Shown: in pieces, positions 25,418-34,302 of the stretch
Position numbering within the stretch: the stretch's first letter is position 1
Layout: every line of letters begins with the position of its first letter
Origin: Methylopila henanensis
GTDB lineage: Bacteria > Pseudomonadota > Alphaproteobacteria > Rhizobiales > Methylopilaceae
Length of the DNA stretch: 64,000 nucleotides
Assembly: GCF_042681025.1 (NCBI RefSeq)
Contig: NZ_JBHUER010000008.1
Span: 124,001 to 188,000 of the forward strand
Direction of reading: 5' to 3'
Translations under genes and position numbers: made by a program
The notes under the pieces: generated by a model
Database searches by the model: none
What the model was told of the DNA's origin: nothing
What the model saw: the letters and a program-made list of their open reading frames with translations, nothing else

Positions 25418-26236
25418 TCAGGCATGGGCGCCCTCCTGCGGACGCGCGGCGCGGCGCGCGCCGTGGCGGTCGTCGCGCCCGAACAGCAGGCGATGCACCT
25501 CGCCCGCGACGCGCTCGAACTCCGGCGAGCCCCACGAGTCGCCGTCGAGATGCGACACGTCGAAGGCCGCGATGGTCCGGCCGGGATGGGCGCTGAGAAG
25601 ATGCAGCTTGGTGCCGATCAGCACCGCCTCGTCGATCGAATGCGTCACGAACAGCAGCGTGAAGCCGAGGCTTTCCGCGAGCCCCAGCAGCTCCGCCTGC
25701 AGCGTCTCGCGCGTCAGCGCGTCGAGCGCCGCGAAGGGCTCGTCCATCAGCAGGATCTCGGGCTCGGCGGCGAGAGCGCGCGCGATCGCGACGCGCTGCT
25801 TCATGCCGCCGGACAGCGTGTGGGGATAGGCGTCGGCCGCGCGCGCCAGCCCGACGCGGGCGATCGCGGCGTCCGCCTTCTCGCGGGCCTCGGCCGCCCG
25901 CAGCCGACCGGTGGCGCGGAGCGGAAACGCCACGTTGTCCCGCACCGTCTTCCACGGCAGAAGCTGGTCGAACTCCTGGAACACCACCACCCGGTCCGGT
26001 CCCGGCCCCTGGACCGGGCGGCCGTGCAGCGCGATCCGCCCCTCGGCCGGCGCTACGAAGCCGGCGACCGCCTTCAGGATCGAGGACTTGCCGCAGCCCG
26101 AAGGCCCGAGCAGCACCAGCCGCTCGCCCTTCGCCACCGTGAAGCTGACGCGCTCCACCGCCCGGACCGATCCGGACGGCGTCGCGTAGTCGAGCGTGAG
26201 GTCCTTCGCCTCGAGGACCGGGGCGCCGGCCGTCAT
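25418..26236 (-). CDS. ABC transporter ATP-binding protein, SsuB/TauB type (second system)
   Basis: A 272-residue ATPase with Walker A GPSGCGKSS, Q loop VVFQEFDQLLPWKT, signature LSGGMKQR, Walker B ILLMDEP, and H-loop VTHSIDEA. The serine at the end of Walker A is a normal variant. The C-terminal 40 residues are highly charged and extend beyond the ATPase fold. It lies between the binding protein (2 nt upstream) and the permease (8 nt downstream). Confidence 0.94.
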   Translation of the reverse strand: MTAGAPVLEAKDLTLDYATPSGSVRAVERVSFTVAKGERLVLLGPSGCGKSSILKAVAGFVAPAEGRIALHGRPVQGPGPDRVVVFQEFDQLLPWKTVRDNVAFPLRATGRLRAAEAREKADAAIARVGLARAADAYPHTLSGGMKQRVAIARALAAEPEILLMDEPFAALDALTRETLQAELLGLAESLGFTLLFVTHSIDEAVLIGTKLHLLSAHPGRTIAAFDVSHLDGDSWGSPEFERVAGEVHRLLFGRDDRHGARRAARPQEGAHA

Positions 26237-26238
26237 GC

Positions 26239-27240
26239 TCAGCTTCCCTCGACGTCCTGGATGTCGGGGAAGACGTAGTCCTTCCAGCTCGACGGCTTGT
26301 TCTTGATCGCGCCGGTGCGCGACAGGAACTCGGCGTAGACGAAGGTGCGCTCGGGCTTGAGCGTGAAGCTCACCTCCGGGCTCTGGACGATCGAGAGGAT
26401 CAGCTCCGGATCGAGTTTCGACTTCTCCACGCGGATGTAGGTTTCGGCCGCCGCCTGCTTGTTGGCCTCGATCCAGGCCACGGCCTCCTTCAGCGCCTCC
26501 ACGAAGGCCTTGTAGGTCTTCGGGTTGTCCTCGCGGAACTTCGCGGTCGTGTAGGCGAGGTTGGAGGTCGCCCGACCGCCGAGCACGTCGTAGGAGCTCA
26601 GCACCTTGTGGATCTTCGGGTCCTTGAGCGCCTGGTACTGGAACGGCGGGTTGGAGAAATGCGCCGTGAGCTGCCCGCCGCCCGACAGCAGCGCCGCGGT
26701 CGCGTCCGGATGCGGCAGCGAGACGGTGAGTTCGTCGAGCTTCTTGTGCTGGCCCTCGCCGAAGGCCTTCTCCGCCGCGATCTGCAGCGTGCGCGACTGG
26801 ACCGAGACGCCGACCGCCGGCACCGCGATCTTGTCGGCCGAGGTGAAGTCCTGAAGCGTCTTCACCTTCGGATTGTTGGTGATGAGGAACGACGGCAGCG
26901 AACCGAGCGACGCGATCGCCCGCACGTCGACCGTGCCGCGGGTGCGGTCCCAGATCGTCAGCGCGGGGCCGACGCCCGCCGCCGCGACGTCGATCGAGCC
27001 GGAGAGCAGGGCGTCGTTCTGCGCCGCGCCGCCGGAGAGCTTCGCCCACTCGACCGTGATGTCGAGCCCTTCCGCCTTGCCGTGCTTCTCGATCAGCTTC
27101 TGGTCGCGGATCACGTGCAGCGGCAGGTAGGAGATGCCGTACTGCTCGGCGATGCGGATCTGGCCTTCGGCCATCGCCGTCGCGGAGATCCCCGCGACGG
27201 CGATGATGGCGGCGCCGAGCGCCGCGAGCGTGCGTTTCAT
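26239..27240 (-). CDS. ABC substrate-binding protein, NMT1/SsuA type (second system)
   Basis: A 333-residue exported binding protein. MKRTLAALGAAIIAVAGISATAMA is a Sec signal peptide with AMA cleavage site. The mature protein begins with IRIAEQYGISYLPLHVIRDQKLIEKHG, typical of NMT1/SsuA-like proteins, and VGVSVQSRTLQIA marks the second lobe. Its ligand is unknown; the divergent rhodanese and the TsuA-like transporter beyond it suggest a sulfur compound. ATG 27240 is chosen by the signal peptide; extending to 27294 would spoil it. Confidence 0.93.
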   Translation of the reverse strand: MKRTLAALGAAIIAVAGISATAMAEGQIRIAEQYGISYLPLHVIRDQKLIEKHGKAEGLDITVEWAKLSGGAAQNDALLSGSIDVAAAGVGPALTIWDRTRGTVDVRAIASLGSLPSFLITNNPKVKTLQDFTSADKIAVPAVGVSVQSRTLQIAAEKAFGEGQHKKLDELTVSLPHPDATAALLSGGGQLTAHFSNPPFQYQALKDPKIHKVLSSYDVLGGRATSNLAYTTAKFREDNPKTYKAFVEALKEAVAWIEANKQAAAETYIRVEKSKLDPELILSIVQSPEVSFTLKPERTFVYAEFLSRTGAIKNKPSSWKDYVFPDIQDVEGS

Positions 27241-27299
27241 GGAACAGCCCTTTGATGGCGGCCGCCAGCCTCCGGGGCCGGCCGAGGCGCACACCAGAA

Positions 27300-27365
27300 C
27301 GCGATCATCACATGAATGTCAATTAAGTCGACGGATTGAGTATATTGACGATTGCGAGAGCCTCA
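27300..27365. promoter_or_regulatory. Divergent promoter region with inverted repeats
   Basis: Between the second ABC operon and the rhodanese lies an AT-rich segment with GTCAAT at 27318-27323 and its inverse ATTGAC at 27344-27349, with a further ATTGA at 27335-27339. The reverse strand contains a consensus -35 TTGACA at about 27314-27319, directed at the ABC operon. A regulator binding here would control both directions. Confidence 0.45.
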
Positions 27366-27409
27366 GGATCAATGCCGTTCGGTTTGACGAACGGCTCAGG
27401 AGGCCGACG

Positions 27410-28333
27410 ATGAAGGCGATTACGGGGATTGCGGGCCTTGGGTTCGCGCTGGCGCTCGGCGGCGTCGCGGCCGCCGCGGAGAGCGGCCCGCTGGTGACCG
27501 CCGACTGGGTCGCCGACAACCTCAAGAACCCGAAGGTCAAGGTGTTCGAGGTCAGCGTCGACCCCGGCGTCTATGAGCGCGGCCATGTGCCGGGCGCGAC
27601 CAACATCCGTTGGCACACCGAGCTGGTCGATCCGGTCAAGCGCGACATCGCTTCCGCTGAAAACCTGCAGAAGCTGCTTTCGGCCGCCGGCGTCGACAAG
27701 GACACCACGATCGTCCTCTACGGCGACAACAACAACTGGTTCGCCGCCTGGGGCGCCTGGGTGCTCGAGGCCTATGGGCTCGGCGACCGCGTGAAGCTGC
27801 TCGACGGCGGCCGCAAGGTCTGGGAGGCCAAGGGCCTGCCGCTCGACACCGCGACACCGGAAGCCGCCAAGGGCTCGATCGAGATCGGCGAGCTGAACAC
27901 CAAGGTCCGCGCGCGGCTCGGCGACGTGCTGAAGGTGGCCGAGGGCGACCAGAGCGTCACGCTGCTGGACATCCGCTCGCCGGACGAGTTCTCGGGCAAG
28001 ATCTTCGCGCCGGAAGGCTCGAAGGAGACCGCGGTCCGCGCCGGCCACGTGCCGAACGCGAAGAACGTGCCGTGGTCCAAGGCGGTCAGCGCGGACGGGA
28101 CCATCAAGCCGAAGGAGGAGCTCAAGAAGCTCTATGCCGAGGCCGGCGTCGACGGCTCCAAGCCGGTGATCGTCTACTGCCGCATCGGCGAGCGCTCCAG
28201 CCACACCTGGTTCGTGCTGGCCAAGGTGCTGGGCTACGACGTCCGCAACTATGACGGCTCCTGGACCGAATACGGCAACGCGGTCGGCGTGCCCGTCGCG
28301 AACCTCACCGGCACCGTCTGGCAGGGAAAGTGA
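27410..28333 (+). CDS. Periplasmic thiosulfate sulfurtransferase (tandem rhodanese)
   Basis: A 307-residue exported rhodanese. The first 23 residues are a Sec signal (GFALALGGVAAAAES). Two rhodanese domains follow: the N-terminal one is inactive, with LYGDNNNWFAAW in the loop position where Cys is replaced by Asp, and the C-terminal one carries catalytic Cys257 in VYCRIGERSSHTW. Two-domain architecture with only the second active is standard for thiosulfate and mercaptopyruvate sulfurtransferases; the CRIGERS loop points to thiosulfate. The start ATG has AGGAGG at 6 nt. Together with the downstream TsuA-like gene it suggests thiosulfate handling in the periplasm. Confidence 0.93.
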   Translation: MKAITGIAGLGFALALGGVAAAAESGPLVTADWVADNLKNPKVKVFEVSVDPGVYERGHVPGATNIRWHTELVDPVKRDIASAENLQKLLSAAGVDKDTTIVLYGDNNNWFAAWGAWVLEAYGLGDRVKLLDGGRKVWEAKGLPLDTATPEAAKGSIEIGELNTKVRARLGDVLKVAEGDQSVTLLDIRSPDEFSGKIFAPEGSKETAVRAGHVPNAKNVPWSKAVSADGTIKPKEELKKLYAEAGVDGSKPVIVYCRIGERSSHTWFVLAKVLGYDVRNYDGSWTEYGNAVGVPVANLTGTVWQGK

Positions 28334-28369
28334 GACCCTGAGGCTCCGTGCTGGCGTCCAACGGGCGTC

Positions 28370-28480
28370 GTCCCGGACGGCGTGTCAGCGCCGCGCCGGG
28401 ATCGTCGTCCGCAGGAGGCGTTCTTGTCTGGGCGCGATCCCGGCTCTCGCTTCGCTCGGCCGGGCTGACGAGCGCGCCTG
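28370..28480. repeat. GC-rich imperfect palindromes (REP-like)
   Basis: The gap between the rhodanese and the transporter contains interrupted palindromes around GATCCCGGCTCTCGCTTCG and CTCGGCCGGGCTGACG, of the type dispersed in intergenic regions of rhizobial genomes. They may also act as a terminator for the rhodanese gene. Exact borders are not defined. Confidence 0.4.
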
Positions 28481-28552
28481 ATCACTCAAATCCGTTGTTG
28501 GCCGGTGGTCTCGCGACCGCCGGCCAACGACGTTCTCCAGCATGAAGTCGCC

Positions 28553-29764
28553 ATGACGCCCCCATTGCCCACCGCCGATCACCTGTCCCCCACGCGCATC
28601 GCCATCGCGGCCGGCGTCCTCGCAGGCGTCGCCGCGTGGGCCTACGCGCTGGGGCAGACGCCGGGAGCCGTCGGCGCGCGCCAGTCCTTCGCGCTGCTGG
28701 CGGGCGCCTCCTTCGGGATCGCGCTCCAGCGCGGCCGTTTCTGCTTCCTCTGCAATCTCCGCGACCTGCTGCGAGAGGGCGATCCCCGCGGGGTGCTCGC
28801 GATCCTCGTCGCGCTCGCCGCCGGCGCGGTCGGCTACGCCGCGGTGTTCGGCGCCTGGCTGCCGAACCCGTTCGGGGGCCGGCTGCCGCCGACCGCACAC
28901 GTGGGTCCGGTCGGGCCGGCGCTCGGCCTCGCCGCCTTCGTCTTCGGGGTCGGCATGGCGGTGTCGGGTTCCTGCCTGTCGGCGCATCTCTACCGGCTCG
29001 GCGAAGGCTCCCCGACCTCGCCCTTCGCGCTCGCGGGCGCGGTCGGCGGATTCGTGATCGGCTTCCTGACCTGGAACCCGATCTATCTCGCGAGCGTCGC
29101 CGAAGCGCCGGCGCTGTGGCTGCCGGCGCTGCTCGGCTATCCCGGCTGGCTGGCGCTGACGCTGCTCGTCCTCGCGCTGCTGGCGGCGCTGGCGCTCGCG
29201 CGCAGCCGCCCCGGCGCGGCCGAACCAAGGGAGCCGCTGACGCTCCGGAGCGCCGCGCGCGCCGTGTTCGTGGAGCGCTGGCCATTCCTGCCCACCGGCC
29301 TCTTGGTGGGGGCGATCGCGACGCTCGCCTATCTGCGCGTCGCCCCGCTCGGCGTCACGGCGGAGCTCGGCAGCGCGGCCCGCACCGCCGCGGGGCTCGC
29401 CGGGCTGCTGCCCGCGACCCTGCACGGGCTCGACGGACTGCGCGGCTGCGCGACGGTCGTGAAGGAGACGCTGCTCTCCGAGAACGGCCTGTTCGTCGTC
29501 GGCCTCGTCCTGACGAGCTTCGCGGCGGCGCTGGTCGCGGGACGGTTCAGGCCGGCGGTCCCGACCGGAGCCCAGGCCGCGCGGGGGCTGATCGGCGGCC
29601 TGCTGATGGGCTGGGGCGCGATGACGGCGCTCGGCTGCACCGTCGGCGTGCTGCTCTCCGGCGTCCACGCCGGCGCGGTTTCGGGCTGGGTATTTCTGGT
29701 CTTCGTCACGCTCGGCGTCATCGTCACGGACGCGGTCGGCGCTCGGCTCAGGCGGGCCGCCTGA
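28553..29764 (+). CDS. YeeE/YedE (TsuA-type) thiosulfate/sulfur transporter
   Basis: A 403-residue membrane protein with about nine to eleven hydrophobic segments and the cysteine motifs of the YeeE/TsuA family: Cys64 and Cys67 in GRFCFLCNLRDLL, Cys141 in VSGSCLSAHLYRLGEG, and a late GCTVGVLLSGVHAGA. TsuA proteins move thiosulfate across the inner membrane by relaying it between such cysteines. ATG 28553 is preferred; an upstream GTG at 28505 would add 16 polar residues. Its end overlaps the end of the convergent CoA-transferase gene by 17 bp. Confidence 0.9.
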   Translation: MTPPLPTADHLSPTRIAIAAGVLAGVAAWAYALGQTPGAVGARQSFALLAGASFGIALQRGRFCFLCNLRDLLREGDPRGVLAILVALAAGAVGYAAVFGAWLPNPFGGRLPPTAHVGPVGPALGLAAFVFGVGMAVSGSCLSAHLYRLGEGSPTSPFALAGAVGGFVIGFLTWNPIYLASVAEAPALWLPALLGYPGWLALTLLVLALLAALALARSRPGAAEPREPLTLRSAARAVFVERWPFLPTGLLVGAIATLAYLRVAPLGVTAELGSAARTAAGLAGLLPATLHGLDGLRGCATVVKETLLSENGLFVVGLVLTSFAAALVAGRFRPAVPTGAQAARGLIGGLLMGWGAMTALGCTVGVLLSGVHAGAVSGWVFLVFVTLGVIVTDAVGARLRRAA

Positions 29765-30896
29765 TCCGGACGCCGTCCGGCGCGGCTGCGACCTCGGCGC
29801 GGATCGCGGCGGTGTGCGCGCCGAGCGCCGGCGGCGCTTCGCAGGTCGTGGCGGCGGTGAGCGGCGAGGTCGGCAGGTCGAAGCGCTCGCCGTTCGCGAG
29901 CGTTGCGGTCATGCGGGTGAGCGCGGGGTGCGCCGCCATGTCGGCGACGTCGGAGACCTTGGCCCAGGCGAGCTGATGCGCCTCCAGCCGCGCGATCATC
30001 TCCGCGCGCGTCGCAAGGCCGAAAACCTCGTCGATGATCGCGATCAGCGCGTCCCGGTTCTCGACGCGGGCCGGATTGTCGGCGAAGCGGGGATCGGCCG
30101 CGAGCTCCGGCCGCCCCATCACGCCGTCGCAGAACCGCAGCCATTCCGGCGGGCTCTGCACGACTATGACCACGCCGCCGTCCCGGCAGTTCGCGACGTG
30201 ATACGGAAAGATCGACGCGTGGCTGAGCCCGGTGCGGGGCGTGACGCGGCCCTGATGCTCGTAGTGCAGGAACGGCACCGCCATCCATTCCGCCATGCTG
30301 TCGAACATCGCGATCTCGATCGCCTTTCCGCGGCCGGTGCGCTCGCGCTCGTAGAGCGCTTGGCAGACGGCGGCGTGGGCGTTCATGCCGGTGCCGATGT
30401 CGGCGATCGAGACGCCGACCTTCACCGCCTCCTCGGGCGTGCCGGTCACGCTGCAAATGCCGCTCTCCGCCTGCACCAGCATGTCGTAGGCCCTGAGCGC
30501 CCTCGCCGGCGTCGACTGCCGGTAGCCGACGATGTCGAGCGCGATCAGGCGGGGATGACGCGCGACGAGATCCTTGGCGCCGAGACCGAGCCGCACGCTG
30601 GCGCCCGGCGCGAGATTCTGCACGAACACGTCGGCCTTCGCGACCAGCGCATGGGCGAGCGCTAGATCGTCCTCGGACTTCAGGTCGAGCGCCGCGCTCT
30701 CCTTGCCGCGGTTGAGCCAGGCGAAATAGGCGCTCATCCCCCGGACGCTGCGGTCGTAGTGCCGGGCGGTGTCGCCGTCGGGCCGCTCGAGCTTGATCAC
30801 CCGCGCGCCGGCGTCGGCGAGCCGCATGGTGCACATGGGCGCCGCCACCGCCTGCTCCAGGGCCACGACAAGCAGGCCTTCCAAGGGACGGGACAT
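29748..30896 (-). CDS. CaiB/BaiF family CoA-transferase (class III)
   Basis: A 382-residue formyl-CoA-transferase-like enzyme that moves CoA between carboxylic acids. The N-terminal PLEGLLVVALEQAVAAPMCTMRLADAGARVIKLERP is the family start, and Asp166 in GVSIADIGTGMNAH is the catalytic aspartate that forms the acyl anhydride. It is one gene downstream of an acyl-CoA dehydrogenase (13 nt), so it probably activates or passes CoA to that enzyme's substrate. It may belong to the mesaconyl/2-methylfumaryl or benzylsuccinate-type groups, but substrate cannot be told. Confidence 0.93.
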   Translation of the reverse strand: MSRPLEGLLVVALEQAVAAPMCTMRLADAGARVIKLERPDGDTARHYDRSVRGMSAYFAWLNRGKESAALDLKSEDDLALAHALVAKADVFVQNLAPGASVRLGLGAKDLVARHPRLIALDIVGYRQSTPARALRAYDMLVQAESGICSVTGTPEEAVKVGVSIADIGTGMNAHAAVCQALYERERTGRGKAIEIAMFDSMAEWMAVPFLHYEHQGRVTPRTGLSHASIFPYHVANCRDGGVVIVVQSPPEWLRFCDGVMGRPELAADPRFADNPARVENRDALIAIIDEVFGLATRAEMIARLEAHQLAWAKVSDVADMAAHPALTRMTATLANGERFDLPTSPLTAATTCEAPPALGAHTAAIRAEVAAAPDGVRIRRPA

Positions 30897-30909
30897 CGGC
30901 GGCGGCCTT

Positions 30910-32073
30910 TCAGTAGGATCGCGGCAGGCCGAGCACATGCTCGGCGAGATAGGACAGCACGAGGTTGGTCGAGATCGGCGCCACCTGATAGAGCCGCGTC
31001 TCCCGGAACTTGCGCTCGACGTCATACTCCTCGGCGAAGGCGAAGCCGCCATGGGTCTGGACGCAGGCGTTCGCCGCCTCCCAGGAGGCGTCGGCGGCCA
31101 GCATCTTCGCCATGTTCGCCTCGGGCCCGCAATCGAGCCCGGCCTCGAACTTTTCGGCGGCTTCGCGCACCATCAGCTCCGCCGCGCGCATGGCGGCGTA
31201 GGCCTTGGCGATGGGGAACTGGACTCCCTGGTTCTGGCCGATCGGACGGCCGAAAACGCTCCGCTCCCGCGCGTAGGCCGTCGCCTTCCGGATGAACCAC
31301 TTGGCGTCGCCCACGCATTCGGAGGCGATGAGGATGCGCTCGGCGTTCATGCCGGAGAGAATGTAGCGGAAGCCCTTGCCCTCCTCGCCGACGAGGTTCT
31401 CGGCCGGCACCCGCACGTCGTCGAAGAACACCTCGGTGGTGGCGTGGTTCATCATGGTGCGGATCGGCCGGATGGTCATGCCGGCCTGCTTCGCCTCCGC
31501 CATATCCACCACGAAAACGGACAGCCCGTCCGTGCGCTTCGCCGCCTGCTCCTTCGGCGTGGTGCGGGCGAGCAGAAGCATCAGGTCGGAGTGCTCGGCG
31601 CGGCTGGTCCAGATCTTCTGGCCGTTGACGACGTAATGGTCGCCGTCCCGGCGCGCGAAGGTCTTGATCGAGGAGGTGTCAGTGCCGCTCGTCGGCTCGG
31701 TCACGCCGAACGCCTGAAGGCGAAGCGCGCCGGAGGCGATGCCGGGGAGGTACTTGGCCTTCTGCGCGTCGCTCCCGTGCCGGAGCAGCGCGCCCATGAT
31801 GTACATCTGGGCGTGGCAGGCCGCGCCGTTGCAGCCCTGAAGCTGGATTTCCTCGAGCACCGCCGCCGCGGCGGAGAGCGGCAGCCCGACGCCGCCGTAT
31901 TCCTCCGGAATGAGCACGGAGAGATAGCCGGCTTCGGTCAGCGCCTGCACGAAGGCGGAGGGGTAGGCCATCTCGCGGTCGAGGCCGCGCCAGTACTCGC
32001 CCGGAAACTGAGCGCAGAGCTTGGCGACGCTCTCGCGGATCTCCTCATAGGTCTCGCGGGCGGCTGTCGTCAT
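30910..32073 (-). CDS. Acyl-CoA dehydrogenase
   Basis: A 387-residue FAD enzyme that introduces a double bond in an acyl-CoA. The N-terminal helical domain, the LQAFGVTEPTSGTDTSSIKT flavin segment near residue 120, HYVVNGQKIWTSRAEHSD, and the C-terminal QTHGGFAFAEEYDVERKFRETRLYQV segment are all conserved. The serine/threonine pair contacting flavin is intact. It is first in a two-gene leftward operon with CaiB; the LysR gene just upstream is oriented the same way but more than 100 bp away. Confidence 0.94.
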   Translation of the reverse strand: MTTAARETYEEIRESVAKLCAQFPGEYWRGLDREMAYPSAFVQALTEAGYLSVLIPEEYGGVGLPLSAAAAVLEEIQLQGCNGAACHAQMYIMGALLRHGSDAQKAKYLPGIASGALRLQAFGVTEPTSGTDTSSIKTFARRDGDHYVVNGQKIWTSRAEHSDLMLLLARTTPKEQAAKRTDGLSVFVVDMAEAKQAGMTIRPIRTMMNHATTEVFFDDVRVPAENLVGEEGKGFRYILSGMNAERILIASECVGDAKWFIRKATAYARERSVFGRPIGQNQGVQFPIAKAYAAMRAAELMVREAAEKFEAGLDCGPEANMAKMLAADASWEAANACVQTHGGFAFAEEYDVERKFRETRLYQVAPISTNLVLSYLAEHVLGLPRSY

Positions 32074-32176
32074 GGCGTGCGGTGCTCCCTTGGCGCCGGA
32101 AAGCGTTAGCCGCGCGGAGCCATGCCCACAAATAGCAATCGTGGCTTTGAGGTATCGCCGTTTGATCTAGCTCGGG

Positions 32177-33115
32177 TTACGCCCGGTCCGGCGCGAGCTT
32201 GTGGCCAAGCCAGACGCCTCGCCCGACGAGGTCAGCCGCGATCTCCATGAAGGCGTCGCCGACGAAGCGGGCGGCGGGGCTGACCGGACGGTCCGCGGGA
32301 AAGGCCAGCACGACCCGGCGGGTGGGAGCGGGATCCACGAGAGGAGCGGCGGAAAGCTCGCCGCGCTCGACCTGCGCGTAGATCGGCGCGAGCGGCAGGA
32401 TGGTGGGCCCGAAGCCGCCGCGCACCAGCGCGATCATGCCGCCGAAGGAGTCCGCCTCGACGCTGGCCGTCAGCGCGATCCCGGCCTTGCGCGCGCAGTC
32501 TTCCACAATGGCGCGCAGGCCGTGACGGGGGCTCGGCAGCACCAGGTCGCGCCCTGCGAGGCTCGCAAAGGCGACCGCCTCGCTCCGGTCGAGCCCTTCC
32601 TCGCCCGCGCCGACCAGAAGCAGGCTTTCGGTCATCACCGGGCGGATGCGCAGGGAGCGCATGGGCTGCGGGTCATAGGAAATGCCGATGTCGACCTCGC
32701 CGCGCTGCAGCCAATCCAGCACATGGCCGGAGAAGGCGGACGCAAACCGGATGGCGAGCTGCGGATGCTCGCGCTTGACCCGCGCGGCGACCGGCACGGT
32801 CGCGATCTCGGCGACGGTGGAGGTCATGCCGATGGTGACGGCGCCGCGATAGGACGAGCCGCCTCCCGAGGTCGTGGCGCGGATGGCGTCGAGTTCGGCC
32901 ATGATGCGGGTCGCGTGGGCCAGCACGTCGCGCCCCACGTCGGTGATCTGCATACCGCGGCCGTGGCGCTCGAACAGCGGCTGGCCGATCTCCTGCTCCA
33001 GCATGCGGATCTGCCGGCTGAGCGCGGGCTGGGCGATGCGCAGCCGATCCGCCGCCTTGCTCAGGCTGCCGAGCTCGGCGACGTGGATCAGTGTTTTGAG
33101 CTGGTGGACGTCCAT
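32177..33115 (-). CDS. LysR-family transcriptional regulator
   Basis: A 312-residue LTTR. The winged helix at 1-60 (LKTLIHVAELGSLSKAADRLRIAQPALSRQIRMLEQEIG) is followed by the two-lobe effector domain with a typical DIGISYDPQP segment. It is divergent from a TctC-type binding protein and adjacent to the ACAD/CaiB pair, so it is likely to regulate either or both. CbbR/NAC-like members bind organic acids; its effector is unknown. Confidence 0.94.
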   Translation of the reverse strand: MDVHQLKTLIHVAELGSLSKAADRLRIAQPALSRQIRMLEQEIGQPLFERHGRGMQITDVGRDVLAHATRIMAELDAIRATTSGGGSSYRGAVTIGMTSTVAEIATVPVAARVKREHPQLAIRFASAFSGHVLDWLQRGEVDIGISYDPQPMRSLRIRPVMTESLLLVGAGEEGLDRSEAVAFASLAGRDLVLPSPRHGLRAIVEDCARKAGIALTASVEADSFGGMIALVRGGFGPTILPLAPIYAQVERGELSAAPLVDPAPTRRVVLAFPADRPVSPAARFVGDAFMEIAADLVGRGVWLGHKLAPDRA

Positions 33116-33260
33116 GTCTCGGACCTATCGCCGAATGCTAAAGCTGAGTTCGCGATATAACATTTCTCGATGGTCATGCCCTCCGCTACCTCTTGAGATC
33201 GAGGCGCCGCTCGACCGGCGTCCGTGACAGGTCCGAAACAGGGCCGATGGGAGGATGGGA
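33116..33260. promoter_or_regulatory. Divergent LysR-TctC promoter region
   Basis: A 145-bp interval typical of an LTTR and its divergent target. A relatively AT-rich segment with GCGATATAACATTTCTCGAT at about 33151-33170 is the likely operator-promoter, but no perfect T-N11-A palindrome is visible. Confidence 0.4.
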
Positions 33261-34238
33261 ATGGTCTTCAAGCGCCTCGCCGCTGCGGCGGCCTTCGCTT
33301 TCGTTTCGACACTCGCGCCGGTGTTGGCGCAGGACTTCCCGAAGGGACCGGTCACGATGCTGGTGCCGTTCGCAGCGGGCGGACCTACCGACGTGGTCGC
33401 CCGGCTCGTCGCCCGGGTGATGGAGAAGGAGCTCGGACAGCCGGTGCTGGTCGAGAACGCGACGGGGGCCGGCGGCACGCTGGCGTCCGGCCGGCTCGCC
33501 CGCGCGACGCCCGACGGGCAGACGATCCTGCTGCACCACATGGGCATCACCACCAGCGCCACGCTCTACCGCAAGCTCGCCTACGATCCCAAGACCGCCT
33601 TCGGCTTCGTCGGGCAGGTGACGACGGTGCCGATGCTGCTGGTGAGCCGGCCGAATTTCGAGCCGGCCGATTTCAAGGCGCTGCTCGCCTATATCAAGGA
33701 CAACAAGGACAAGGTCTCGCTCGCGAACGCCGGCCCCGGCGCCGTCAGCCACATCTGCGGCATGCTGTTCATGCAGCTGACCGGCGTGAAGCTGACGACC
33801 GTGCCCTACAAGGGAACCGGACCGGCGATGACCGACACCATGGGCGGTCAGGTCGACCTGCTTTGCGACCAGACCACCGGCGCGACGGGCCCTGTGAAGA
33901 CCCACAAGGTGAAGGCCTACGCCACAGCGACCGCCGAGCGCATCCCGGTGCTGCCGGACGTGCCGACCGCCGCCGAACTCGGCCTCAAGGGCTTCGAGGT
34001 CGGCGTCTGGCACGGCATGTACGTCCCCGCCGGGACGCCCGCGCCGGTGGTCGACAAGCTCAACGCCGCGCTGAAGGCGGCCCTCCACGATCCAGAGACC
34101 GTGAGGCGCTTCGCCGAACTCGGCACGGCGCCGGTGTCCGACGCGGAAGCGACGCCCGAGGGCCTGAAGGCGAAGTACTTCGCCGAGATCGACCGCTGGG
34201 CGCCGATCATCAAGGCCGCCGGCGAATACGCCGACTGA
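33261..34238 (+). CDS. Tripartite tricarboxylate transporter binding protein (TctC/Bug)
   Basis: A 325-residue periplasmic binding protein. Residues 1-24 are a Sec signal (LAAAAAFAFVSTLAPVLAQ). VTMLVPFAAGGPTDVVARLVA and VENATGAGGTLASGRLA are the two carboxylate-contact loops of the Bug family, and PYKGTGPAMTDTMGGQVDLL marks lobe two. Bug proteins bind di- and tricarboxylates or aromatic acids. ATG 33261 has GGGAGG at 6 nt; ATG 33255 is too close. No tctA or tctB membrane genes are present, so it may deliver to a distant transporter or act as a sensor, as many orphan Bug proteins do. Confidence 0.93.
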   Translation: MVFKRLAAAAAFAFVSTLAPVLAQDFPKGPVTMLVPFAAGGPTDVVARLVARVMEKELGQPVLVENATGAGGTLASGRLARATPDGQTILLHHMGITTSATLYRKLAYDPKTAFGFVGQVTTVPMLLVSRPNFEPADFKALLAYIKDNKDKVSLANAGPGAVSHICGMLFMQLTGVKLTTVPYKGTGPAMTDTMGGQVDLLCDQTTGATGPVKTHKVKAYATATAERIPVLPDVPTAAELGLKGFEVGVWHGMYVPAGTPAPVVDKLNAALKAALHDPETVRRFAELGTAPVSDAEATPEGLKAKYFAEIDRWAPIIKAAGEYAD

Positions 34239-34302
34239 TCAGCCTTGCCAGGCGCCCCCGCCGCGTTCCGGCGTAGGCGCGACATCCGGAGAGCCGACCC
34301 CC

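Noticed and set aside
8009..27350. A shared operator between the first and second ABC operons
   Set aside because: Both regions are AT-rich and contain AAGTC and ATTGA words, but the arrangement differs too much to claim a common site.
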